Source: Acidimicrobiia bacterium (lineage in GTDB: Bacteria; Actinomycetota; Acidimicrobiia; Acidimicrobiales; Bin134). Taken from it: a DNA stretch of 64,000 nucleotides. Below, piece by piece: positions 8,902 through 17,518 of the stretch. The notes beneath the pieces were generated by a model. That model had not been told where the DNA came from and did no database searches. It saw nothing but the letters and a program-made list of their open reading frames with translations. Within the stretch, counting starts at the first letter, position 1. Every line of letters starts with the position of its first letter. The stretch covers positions 124,001-188,000 of the forward strand of contig JAJDYE010000029.1 in assembly GCA_022822905.1 (NCBI GenBank). The letters run 5' to 3'. The translations under genes and the position numbers were made by a program.

Positions 8902-11373
8902 CTAGACCACCACGTTCACCAGTTTGGGCGGGCGGGCGATCACCCGTCGGGGCTCGCCGCCGTCGAGATACTGCTGGACTCGCTCTGACGCCAGCGCCAG
9001 CGCCTCGGCTTCGGCGCCGGCGATGTCGGCGGCCACCTCGAAGCGGTCGCGCACCTTGCCGTTCACCTGCACCACCATGGTCACCGTCTCCAGCACCAGC
9101 TTGGCCTCATCCGCAGTGGGCCACGGCTTAGTGTGGATGTTGCCGCCTCGGCGCATCTCCCACAGCTCGGCGCAGATGTGGGGCACCATCGGCGCCATCA
9201 CCAACAGCAGGGAGTCGATGGAAAAGGCCAGCGTGTCGTGGTGGGGTCCGTCGTCGGACTGCACGTAGCGGTACAGCTCGTTGGTGAACTCCATGCAACC
9301 GGCCACCGCGGTGTTGTATGACCAGCGGTCGAACTCCGAAGTAATGCGGTGGATGTGCCGATGGGTTGCCGCATCGATGGCCTGATCGACTTCGGAGACA
9401 GGGCCGGAGCGGGCCGGGTTGGCCCGCTCAGCGGTGCCCGCGGCCAGTCGCCACAGCCGGCCCAGGAAGCGGGCGCAGCCCTCAAGGCCGAAGTCCTCCC
9501 AGTCCACGTCCTCGGCGGGGGGCTTCACCTGCAAGATGGCCAGGCGCAGGGCGTCGGCGCCGTGGGCGTCGATGATGTCCTCGGGTGCCACCAAATTGCC
9601 CCGCGACTTCGACATCTTCCCCCCGCCCATTCGCACCATGCCCTGGGTGAACAGCCGCTGGAAGGGCTCCCGCAGCCCGGCGGGAGCCACTCCCAGATCA
9701 GACAGCGCCCGCGTGAAGAAACGGGCATACATCAAATGCAGAATGGCGTGCTCCACCCCGCCGATGTACTGGTCCACCGGCAGCCACCGCTCCAGCGCCT
9801 CGGTGCTGAACGGCAGCTCGGAGTTTTGGGGGTCGGCGAAGCGCAGGAAATACCAGGAGGAGTCCACGAATGTGTCCATGGTGTCGGTCTCCCGCCGGGC
9901 CGGGCCGCCGCAGGCGGGGCAATCGGTGTGCAAGAAGCCGGGGTGGTCCACCAGCGGGGAGCGGCCGGTGGGCATGAAGGCCACATCATCGGGCAGCCCC
10001 ACTGGCAAGTCTTCGTGGGGCACCGGCACGGCCCCGCACGCCTCGCAGTACACAATGGGGATGGGGCAGCCCCAGTAGCGCTGGCGGGACAGCAGCCAGT
10101 CGCGCAGCCGGTAGTTCACCTTGCGCTCGCCAATGCCCTGGGCTTCCAACCAGTCGATGGCCGCGGCCTTGGCCTCGTCCATCCACAGTCCGTTCAGCCA
10201 GTCGCTGTTGATCGACGGCCCGTCGCCGGTGTAGGCCTCGCCGTCGAAGTCCTCGGAGGGTTCCACGGTGCGGATGATGGGCAGGCCGTAGGCGGTGGCG
10301 AAGTCCCAGTCGCGTTGGTCCTCACCGGGCACGGCCATGATCGCCCCAGTGCCGTAGGTGGTGAGCACGTAGTCGGCCAAAAACAGCGGGATGGGCTGTC
10401 CGGTGAACGGGTTCACCACCCGGGTGCCGGTGTCCACCCCCCGCTTGTCGGCCGGGCCCTCTGCCGACAGACGCTCGAATTCGCTGCGCTCGCCCACCGC
10501 GGCGATGAACGCCTCCACCTCGGCTCGGCGATCCTCGGTCACCAGCTCGGGCACCCGGGCGTGTTCGGGGGACATAACCGCGAAGGTCATGCCGAAGCTG
10601 GTGTCGGGCCGGGTGGTGAACACCGGGATCCCGTCGATGTCCTCGCGGGGATTGCCGTCGGCGTCGGCAATCGGCAGGGTGAAGTCGGCTCCCTCGGAAC
10701 GGCCGATCCAGTTGCGCTGCATGGTCTTGACCCGGTTGGGCCAGTCCACGCCGTCAAGGCCCTCCAACAGCTCCTCGGCATAGGCGGTGATTCGGTAGAA
10801 CCACTGCTCCAACTCGCGTTGCTGGGCCAAGTTGCTGCAACGCTCGCAGGTGCCGTCGCCCAGCACCTGCTCGTTGGCCAACACCGTCTGGCAGCCGGGG
10901 CACCAGTTCACCGGGGCGGTGGCCCGGTATACCAGGCCGGCTTCGTAGAACTTCAGGAATATCCACTGGGTGAAGCGGATGTAGTCGGGGTCGTGGCTGC
11001 TCAGCGTCCGGCGCCAGTCGTATACCGCGCCGATGCGGCGCAGCGACGATGACAACCGCTCAATGTTGGCCTCGGTGTGCTCTCGGGGGTGGGTGCCGGT
11101 CTTTATGGCCGCGTTCTCCGCCGGCAGGCCGAAGCTGTCGAAGCCGATGGGCGACAGCACCCCGTCGCCCTGCATGGTGCGGTAGCGCACCAGCAGGTCG
11201 CCGAAGGTGTAGTTGCGAACGTGGCCGATGTGGGCCGGGCCGCTGGGATAGGGGTACATGCTCAGCACGTAGTACGGCGGCCGGGGATCGTCGTTGTCGA
11301 TGTCGTAGGTGGCGTCGTCAACCCAGCGCTGCTGCCATTTGGGCTCGATAGCCGCCGGGTCGTAGCCGTCCAT
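8902..11373 (-). CDS. leuS: Leucyl-tRNA synthetase
   Basis: [17 protein letters not shown] (HIGH region), [11 protein letters not shown] (KMSKS), CP1 editing domain; start likely [17 protein letters not shown]. Confidence 0.95.
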   Translation of the reverse strand: MDGYDPAAIEPKWQQRWVDDATYDIDNDDPRPPYYVLSMYPYPSGPAHIGHVRNYTFGDLLVRYRTMQGDGVLSPIGFDSFGLPAENAAIKTGTHPREHTEANIERLSSSLRRIGAVYDWRRTLSSHDPDYIRFTQWIFLKFYEAGLVYRATAPVNWCPGCQTVLANEQVLGDGTCERCSNLAQQRELEQWFYRITAYAEELLEGLDGVDWPNRVKTMQRNWIGRSEGADFTLPIADADGNPREDIDGIPVFTTRPDTSFGMTFAVMSPEHARVPELVTEDRRAEVEAFIAAVGERSEFERLSAEGPADKRGVDTGTRVVNPFTGQPIPLFLADYVLTTYGTGAIMAVPGEDQRDWDFATAYGLPIIRTVEPSEDFDGEAYTGDGPSINSDWLNGLWMDEAKAAAIDWLEAQGIGERKVNYRLRDWLLSRQRYWGCPIPIVYCEACGAVPVPHEDLPVGLPDDVAFMPTGRSPLVDHPGFLHTDCPACGGPARRETDTMDTFVDSSWYFLRFADPQNSELPFSTEALERWLPVDQYIGGVEHAILHLMYARFFTRALSDLGVAPAGLREPFQRLFTQGMVRMGGGKMSKSRGNLVAPEDIIDAHGADALRLAILQVKPPAEDVDWEDFGLEGCARFLGRLWRLAAGTAERANPARSGPVSEVDQAIDAATHRHIHRITSEFDRWSYNTAVAGCMEFTNELYRYVQSDDGPHHDTLAFSIDSLLLVMAPMVPHICAELWEMRRGGNIHTKPWPTADEAKLVLETVTMVVQVNGKVRDRFEVAADIAGAEAEALALASERVQQYLDGGEPRRVIARPPKLVNVVV

Positions 11374-11465
11374 CACCGCTAAATCTACCGAGCCTCTGGA
11401 CAATGCCAATAACCGTTATCCCATGTGGGTCAGCCCTTTGACGGCTGGTAAAGTTCCCTCTTCGC

Positions 11466-11540
<75 letters not shown>

Positions 11541-11590
11541 CACCTGCCGTCGCCACTTCGCTGAATTCGCTCTACGAGCCGCTTAGGTTT

Positions 11591-11708
11591 ACCTCGGCGG
11601 CGTGGACCAAATCAGCGCTGGAGCGGGCGGTCCGCACTGTGTAGGTGCCGGGGTCGACGTACCAGCCGGGATCGGTCCGCTTCTCGGATTCCCCGGCGGG
11701 AACCGGAC
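11591..11708 (-). pseudogene. Fragment of a GH3 beta-glucosidase 3' end (C-terminal about 39 codons), diverged duplicate of 15008-15125
   Basis: Frame of ORF 11572-11850 reads PVPAGESEKRTDPGWYVDPGTYTVRTARSSADLVHAAEVNLSG; the intact gene ends PVPAGESNKRTDPGWHVDPGAYTIWTARSSADLVHAAEVSLGA. Confidence 0.85.
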
Positions 11709-12391
11709 AGTCCCCCCGAGGTGAATCGCTTGTGCTCTTGTCGGTGGTTATCGATGCCACCAGGCCAGACGTGGCCTGAGGAGTCGTCTGCGGGCAGCAG
11801 TTTGGAGTAGGCATGTTGGCGCAGGTACGAGTCTGCGGGGCCAGTGCCAAGGTCGTTGAGCATCGCGTGGTGCGCCGAGTGGGCGATGAAGTCTGTCATC
11901 TGAATCAGATGGCTCTCGGAGCTGGCATAGCCCCTCGGATCTTCGAGCACCCGGCGCGAGTACGGGAGAGTTCTGTGGACAGCTTGGTTAATTTGGGCCT
12001 GGTTATCTGCTGTGCCGTCGTACCAGATGACGGCGTGTGAGTCGTGGAACGCGCAGAACTCCTCGACGAATGCGACGAGCCGCGAGTAGAGCTTCCCCGA
12101 CCCCTCTGGGACTGGCGCGAACACGGTCAAGACCCGCAATTCCGCAATCGACCCGATCGTGCTGAAAGCAGCCTTCGTGATCCGGTTTCGATCGCCCGGT
12201 CTGAGCGCAGAAAGCTTGTCCCGTCCTGCATTTGAGTTGGTGCCAAGGTTCAGAGCGTGCAGCTCGGTGTTGGTCGGAATGCCATAGAATCGAGCCCTGG
12301 GAGCGTCGTGCCCGATGCCCCGGAGCTGGAGGCCTCGCAGCTCTTTTCTGGCCACCGGGCAGCCCGGCGTCAACCGATACTGTGTCCGCAT
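11612..12391 (-). pseudogene. DUF3800-like gene remnant whose 3' end runs out of frame into the glucosidase fragment
   Basis: SHAVIWYDGTADNQAQINQAVHR...YASSESHLIQMTDFIAHSAHHAM resembles the DUF3800 C-terminal part; the expected N-terminal DESG motif is absent; last about 35 codons are frame-shifted glucosidase DNA. Confidence 0.5.
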
Positions 12392-12713
12392 GGCTGTTAC
12401 CAGCGTCCCCAAAAGCTGGCTGCGGGAGTGGCGGCGCGCTCAGTTGCTCTCAATTTTCTTCGCTTCGGCGGTGATGATGAACGGCGTTTGGGCCCTGGTT
12501 ATGTGGACGTCGTTTGATTGGTTCAATGCTGTGACTCTTACCGGTTCCCCAGTGGGGGCGCTTGTGGGCACGATGTTCAGCAGCAAAAAGATGGCCTCAC
12601 GACATTTGCAAATGTTCTCTGATTTGGGGATCGAGCCCGAGAGCCCGGAGACGTTCGTGAAGTCTCCCCGCTCCATAGCCCGGAGACGCGCCAGGGCTAG
12701 GAGAACGGATTGA
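12390..12713 (+). CDS. Hypothetical small protein with hydrophobic segment
   Basis: MAVTSVPKSWLREWRRAQLLSIFFASAVMMNGVWALVMWTSFDW...; no family recognised; start shares CATG with the divergent DUF3800-like ORF. Confidence 0.4.
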   Translation: MAVTSVPKSWLREWRRAQLLSIFFASAVMMNGVWALVMWTSFDWFNAVTLTGSPVGALVGTMFSSKKMASRHLQMFSDLGIEPESPETFVKSPRSIARRRARARRTD

Positions 12714-13017
12714 ACCCCTGCCCGCGACGCTTTCGCTCGCGTTGAATGCCGAACCCCGCCAGAACCGCGCAAACGCCGAGCGCGACTAAGAGACTAAGAA
12801 GCGTCAGCCACCATGGCACTCCCCGTTTGACGGCATAGATGGCACCGGCCCCAGCAGCGACATAAAGCAGATAGGTGAGCGTGAATTTAAATGTCGAGCG
12901 CGCCAACGTCAGGGGGGTCTGTATCCATGCCCCCGGCTCCGAGAGGGCCAGATTCTTGGCCGGTTGCTCGGCGGTATCGGCCGGGCCGCTGCGGTGGGGC
13001 GGGGCGTGATCGCTCAC
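12697..13017 (-). CDS. Hypothetical membrane protein (two TM segments)
   Basis: FTLTYLLYVAAGAGAIYAV and WWLTLLSLLVALGVCAVLAGFGI. Confidence 0.5.
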   Translation of the reverse strand: MSDHAPPHRSGPADTAEQPAKNLALSEPGAWIQTPLTLARSTFKFTLTYLLYVAAGAGAIYAVKRGVPWWLTLLSLLVALGVCAVLAGFGIQRERKRRGQGFNPFS

Positions 13018-13065
13018 GCCCCCACCATACGCCAGGGTCGGGACTGGGGAGCTATCAGCAGCAGG

Positions 13066-13254
13066 TCAGAGGGCCGCCGCAGCGCGCGCCCTGACACGTC
13101 TAATGATTGATGAACACACAAGCACCAAGACGCCAGCGGCGGTGAAGATCATCGTCGCCGCGGTGTGGGAGTTGAACATGCCCATAAGCCACACCATGTA
13201 AAGCCAGAGCAGGGCAAAATGAGCGGCCAAAAAAAGAGTTGGGCGGCCCGCCAT
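13066..13254 (-). CDS. Hypothetical small membrane protein
   Basis: 62 aa, two hydrophobic segments; weak coding support. Confidence 0.3.
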   Translation of the reverse strand: MAGRPTLFLAAHFALLWLYMVWLMGMFNSHTAATMIFTAAGVLVLVCSSIIRRVRARAAAAL

Positions 13255-13331
13255 CTGGTTCGTGGGGCGGCCGAGGGGCTGACGAGATAGACCAGGACAC
13301 GCCCCGCGGCCCTAACCAAAACCGCGGCGGT

Positions 13332-13384
13332 GAGCCCTGAGCCTCGGGGGGCCGGGCCGGGCGGGGAGCCCTGAGCCTCGGGGG
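13332..13384. repeat. 34-bp-period tandem duplication (GAGCCCTGAGCCTCGGGGG x2)
   Basis: Identical 19-mers at 13332-13350 and 13366-13384. Confidence 0.85.
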
Positions 13385-13452
13385 ATCGGGCCGCCCCGTG
13401 TCGGCGGCAACAGCCGGGAATGTGTACCAGGCGGAACGCGCCCAAGGCGCCG

Positions 13453-13953
13453 TCAACTCAGGATTGAACTGCGTCCGAATGCGTCGATCGTCTGGCTAAC
13501 GAATTGGGGAGTGGGCACATTCCTCGCGCGGTAGACCGGCTGTCCCGCACGTCGCCCAACCGTCTCGATGTCTGTGGACTCCACCGGCGCTTGGGCATGA
13601 CCGCTGAAATAGACTTCAAGAACACCTCTCCACTTGGGTTTCGTGGGCAGGCAAATTGCCTGAATCTCATGATTGGTTCGATTGGTCGCCCTAGTGATGA
13701 TCGGATCCCGATAGTAGGAAACGCCGTACCCTCCCGTTGCCGTTCCATATGTGTACCTCGTCCTGATGTGGCTGGGACCGACAAGGCGGGGGAGTACCTC
13801 GTGGATCTCAGCAAAAGCACGAAGCGACTCTACGGATGCATTGTTCACGGCTTGTCGAGGCAGAGTTCTTCTATCGACTCTGGCTTCGCCATAGTCGTCG
13901 CGAATGTTGTCAAGGAGGATGTCGAGCGCCACCTGTTGTACCCGCTGTGTCAA
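13453..13953 (-). CDS. Hypothetical protein
   Basis: 166-aa ORF MTQRVQQVALDILLDNIRDDYGEARVDRR...; lower-GC accessory region; no family recognised. Confidence 0.4.
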   Translation of the reverse strand: MTQRVQQVALDILLDNIRDDYGEARVDRRTLPRQAVNNASVESLRAFAEIHEVLPRLVGPSHIRTRYTYGTATGGYGVSYYRDPIITRATNRTNHEIQAICLPTKPKWRGVLEVYFSGHAQAPVESTDIETVGRRAGQPVYRARNVPTPQFVSQTIDAFGRSSILS

Positions 13954-14094
13954 ACCGGCCTCCTCCGCAATCGCCTGTCCTTCGGTCGTGTCTTCCGATC
14001 CTGCTCACGATCATCATCAGAATTCGCGTCGAGTGATGGGAGCTCTGTCTAGGGGGAGGGCAGGTTAGCGGGAGTTGGCGATTGCGGCGAACTC

Positions 14095-14150
14095 CGGGTT
14101 TCGGGGGTATCCCGTCATGTGGTGGCGCTTTGGGGTAGCCCCGAAACCCG
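14095..14150. repeat. Perfect 12-bp inverted repeat CGGGTTTCGGGG / CCCCGAAACCCG, 32-bp spacer
   Basis: Arms 14095-14106 and 14139-14150, in non-coding DNA upstream of vapB. Confidence 0.8.
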
Positions 14151-14292
14151 CGCTGCAAAGGGCCGCAACCCCCAAGACCCCTGCCCTCAATTGCCCTAGT
14201 GTCGGCCGCGTTGTTCGCCAGCGCCCCTCTTGCCGCCACCAGGACAGCCAGCCCGCCCCCGCCAACTTCACCGCCGCCCTCGCCACATGCCT

Positions 14293-14322
14293 GTGTATAT
14301 ATGCTTGATGACGTGTATACAC
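14293..14322. promoter_or_regulatory. Candidate VapB operator: GTGTATATAT and palindrome GTGTATACAC, start-to-start distance 20 bp
   Basis: Repeats at 14293-14302 and 14313-14322 immediately upstream of the probable vapB GTG start (14331). Confidence 0.5.
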
Positions 14323-14330
14323 TCCCTACC

Positions 14331-14525
14331 GTGGCAAAGCACTTGGTCGACATCGACGAGAAGGCTCTTTCTGCGGCCCGGGTAGAGTTGGGCACCGACA
14401 CCATCAAGGCAACAGTCAACGCGGCGCTCCAAGCCGCATGCCATGCTCGCGCCTCAAGGGTCGCCGCCGCGCTCGATGCGCTGGCTGACGCGGAACTCGA
14501 CGACCGAGAGCACGCATGGCGCTGA
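14331..14525 (+). CDS. vapB: VapB-type antitoxin
   Basis: (GTG)AKHLVDIDEKALSAARVELGTDTIKATVNAALQAA, typical VapB N-terminus; an alternative ATG at 14301 would swallow the operator repeats. Confidence 0.75.
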   Translation: MAKHLVDIDEKALSAARVELGTDTIKATVNAALQAACHARASRVAAALDALADAELDDREHAWR

Positions 14526-14929
14526 CCCATTTGCTCGACACAAGCGTTTTGACCCGCTTGTCTCGGACTCCAATTCGAGAGGTGGTGGAGCCGATAGCCA
14601 GTAACGGCCGAGCAGCCCGGGCCAGCATCACCGACCTGGAGATCGGATTCTCTGCCCAAAACGCCCAGGAGTGGGACACCCTCACCCAAAGCCTCTCGGA
14701 ACTAGAACTCGTGGAGACCACCGCCGAGCACATGCGCCGGGCGCGCCAAACACAGCGCCTGTTGGCTGACCGGGGCTTGCAGGGTCGCAAGATCCCCGAC
14801 TTGTTGATTGCGGCCGCGGCCGAACAAGAACAGCTCACGCTTTTGCACTACGACTCCGACTTCGACCACATCGCCACGGTCACCGGCCTTAGGTGCGAAT
14901 GGGTCGTCCCACGGGGGTCAGTGGACTGA
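14516..14929 (+). CDS. vapC: VapC-type PIN-domain toxin (ribonuclease)
   Basis: HLLDTSVLTRL, ITDLEIGFSA, KIPDLLIAAAAEQEQLTLLHYDSDFDHIA PIN acidic motifs; overlaps antitoxin 3' end. Confidence 0.9.
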   Translation: MALTHLLDTSVLTRLSRTPIREVVEPIASNGRAARASITDLEIGFSAQNAQEWDTLTQSLSELELVETTAEHMRRARQTQRLLADRGLQGRKIPDLLIAAAAEQEQLTLLHYDSDFDHIATVTGLRCEWVVPRGSVD

Positions 14930-14991
14930 GCTTCTTGCTCCCTTGGAGAAGAGCGAACTCAGCAGTCGGCCTCCGCAAGTTGTGATGCAGA

Positions 14992-17514
14992 TCAAGCACC
15001 CAAGCTGACCTCGGCGGCGTGGACGAGGTCGGCGCTGGAGCGGGCGGTCCAGATGGTGTAGGCGCCAGGGTCGACGTGCCAGCCGGGATCGGTGCGCTTG
15101 TTGGATTCCCCGGCGGGAACCGGGCTGCCGATCTCCAGTCCTGGCGGCGACTGGTCGCCGGGGTCGTAGTAGGCGAAGGCCCGGTGGTTGAGCACGATGC
15201 GGGCGGTGGTGCGCTCGCCAGGGGCCAGATGGACCTTGGCGAATCCCTTGAGCTCCCGCACCGGGCGGTGCAGTAGCGACGGGGGCGGTTCCACGTACAA
15301 CTGCACCACGTCGCTGCCCGAGCGGTCTCCGGTATTGGCCACGTCCACCTCCACTACCACCGGGTCGGCCACCTCGGTGTCGCCCCCGCCCGACACCCGG
15401 GGCTCCGACCACTCGAAGGTGGCGTATGACAGCCCGTGGCCAAAGGGCACAGCCGGTTCAATGGCCCGGGCGTCGAACCAGCGGTGGCCGATGTACAGGC
15501 CCTCCCCGTAACGCACCACCCCGTTCTCGCCGGGATAGTTCAGATACGCGGGGCTGTGCTCGTAGCGGGCTGGCACGGTCATCGCCATGCGCCCGCCGGG
15601 GTCGGCCACACCGAACAGCACGTCGGCCACCGCGTAACCCATCTCCTGGCCGCCGAATCCGGCCACCAGCACCCCAGCAGACTGGTCGGCCCAGTCCAGG
15701 TTGCACGCTCCCCCGGTGTTCACCACCACCACGGTGTTCGGGTTGGCCGCCGCCACCCGGCGGATCAGCTCCGGCTGGTCGCCGGGCAAGTCGAACCAGT
15801 CGCGGTCGCGTCCCTCGGTCTCCCAGTCGGCGTTGGTGCCCACCACCACCACGGCCACGTCGGCGGCGGCTGCGGCCTCCTCAGCCTCGGCGATCAGGTC
15901 CCGGTCCACCTGCGACTTCACGCCCACCCGGGCCCCGCACAGCATGAAGCTGTCGCGGCTGGAGTACTCGATGACAATCGGCGTCTCCCGGCCCGCGGTG
16001 AGCTGCACCGGGGCGGAGATCACCTCTGAGCCCATGCCGAAGAAGTCGTCTCCCCGGTCGTAGTCGCCCTCGGTGGCGTCCAGCACCACCTCGCCATCGA
16101 GCAATACCCGGCAGCGTCCGAGCTGAACCAGGCCCATGGTGTGCTGGCCGGTGTCCTCGGCCACCAGCACTCCCGACGCCCGCACCGAGAACGCCTCGGG
16201 GTTCACCCCCGGTCCCGGCTCGCCGAAGAACACCATCTCGCCGGAGCCCGACTCGCGGGCGTGCACCGCCGGGCCCGACCAGTCGTGGCCGTTGAAGTAC
16301 TCCATGCGGAGCTTTCCCTTCAGCATCGGGGCCGACAGCGCGATCAGCGAACGCTCGATGTCGCAGCCCTGGGCGTAACGGACGTCGAGGTCGGGGTACT
16401 CCTCGCCCAGCGCGTCCATCAGGCTCACATTGCGATACGCCTGCACGGTGGCCGATCCCCCGCCCATGATCTGGGCCTTGCGGGCGTTGGGGCCGATCAC
16501 CGCCACCGACCCCGCCGTAGTCGGATCCAGCGGCAGCACCCCGTTGTTGGCCACCAGCACCGTTCCCGCGGCGGCCGCCTGGCGGATCAGCGCCCGATCC
16601 TCAGGACGGTCCAATTCATGCTCTTGGCCAGGCTCGCACCCGTCGACGCCTTCCAATGCCCCGGTGCGCTCCAGCAGGCGCAGCACGTCGCCGGCTATTC
16701 GGTCGAGATGGCCCTCGTCCATCTCCCCCGCGGCCAGCGCCTCGCCGATCGGGCCCCGGTTGTACCACTGGCCCGGCCCGGGCATCTCCAGGCTCAGCCC
16801 GGCTCGGGCCGACCCCGCAGTGGACCGGGCCGCGAACCAGTCGGAGATCACGAAACCGTCGAACCCCCACTCCTGGCGCAGCACCTGAGTGAGCAGCCAC
16901 TCGTTCTCTGAGCAGAACGTCCCGTTGAGCCGGTTGTAGGCGCTCATGATCCCCCAAGTGCCGCCCTCGGCCACCGCGTACTCGAACGGCACCAGATACA
17001 GCTCCCGGAGCGTGCGCTCGTCCACCTGGGAGTCGATGGTGTTGCGCTCGAACTCGGAGTCGTTAGCCACGAAGTGCTTGGGCGTGGTGGCCACCCCTCG
17101 AGCCTGCACCCCGCGTACGAACGCGGCGGCCACCAACCCAGACAGAATTGGATCCTCGCTGTAGCACTCGAAGTTCCGTCCCCCCAGCGGGTTGCGGTGC
17201 AGATTGATGGTGGGGGCCAACAGCACCCGGCATCCCTTGGCCCGGGCCTCGTCGCCCAGCACCCCGCCCAGCCGCTCCACCAGCTCGGGATCCCAGGTGG
17301 CCCCCAGCACCGCCCCGGCCGGAATGCAGGCTGTGGCCGTCCCGGTGCCCAGCAGCCCGCCGCCTCGGGCCCCATTGGGGCCATCGGTCACCCCGATGGC
17401 GGGAATGCCCGCCTCTGGGAAGCTCTTGGTGGTCCAGATGGCCTCACCGGCCACCAGGTCGGCCTTCTCCTCGATGCTCAGCGCAGCCAGCTGCGATTCA
17501 ACGGATTCCGACAT
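14992..17514 (-). CDS. Glycoside hydrolase family 3 beta-glucosidase with PA14 and fibronectin III-like domains
   Basis: VTDGPNGARGGG, KHFVANDSEFERNTIDSQVDERTLRELYL, GFVISDWFAARST, C-terminal FnIII-like region. Confidence 0.9.
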   Translation of the reverse strand: MSESVESQLAALSIEEKADLVAGEAIWTTKSFPEAGIPAIGVTDGPNGARGGGLLGTGTATACIPAGAVLGATWDPELVERLGGVLGDEARAKGCRVLLAPTINLHRNPLGGRNFECYSEDPILSGLVAAAFVRGVQARGVATTPKHFVANDSEFERNTIDSQVDERTLRELYLVPFEYAVAEGGTWGIMSAYNRLNGTFCSENEWLLTQVLRQEWGFDGFVISDWFAARSTAGSARAGLSLEMPGPGQWYNRGPIGEALAAGEMDEGHLDRIAGDVLRLLERTGALEGVDGCEPGQEHELDRPEDRALIRQAAAAGTVLVANNGVLPLDPTTAGSVAVIGPNARKAQIMGGGSATVQAYRNVSLMDALGEEYPDLDVRYAQGCDIERSLIALSAPMLKGKLRMEYFNGHDWSGPAVHARESGSGEMVFFGEPGPGVNPEAFSVRASGVLVAEDTGQHTMGLVQLGRCRVLLDGEVVLDATEGDYDRGDDFFGMGSEVISAPVQLTAGRETPIVIEYSSRDSFMLCGARVGVKSQVDRDLIAEAEEAAAAADVAVVVVGTNADWETEGRDRDWFDLPGDQPELIRRVAAANPNTVVVVNTGGACNLDWADQSAGVLVAGFGGQEMGYAVADVLFGVADPGGRMAMTVPARYEHSPAYLNYPGENGVVRYGEGLYIGHRWFDARAIEPAVPFGHGLSYATFEWSEPRVSGGGDTEVADPVVVEVDVANTGDRSGSDVVQLYVEPPPSLLHRPVRELKGFAKVHLAPGERTTARIVLNHRAFAYYDPGDQSPPGLEIGSPVPAGESNKRTDPGWHVDPGAYTIWTARSSADLVHAAEVSLGA

Positions 17515-17518
17515 GGAC

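Noticed and set aside
9349-11052. 567-aa plus-strand ORF antisense to leuS
   Set aside because: High-GC shadow frame; Gly/His/Gln-rich composition with no recognisable motif, while the opposite strand is an unmistakable LeuRS.
14095-14150. Integron attC site
   Set aside because: No convincing paired RYYYAAC/GTTRRRY core sites and no integrase or cassette array nearby.
13910-14689. 259-aa minus-strand ORF across the vapBC region
   Set aside because: Antisense to vapBC and the non-coding hairpin region; Ser/Ala low-complexity, no family signal.
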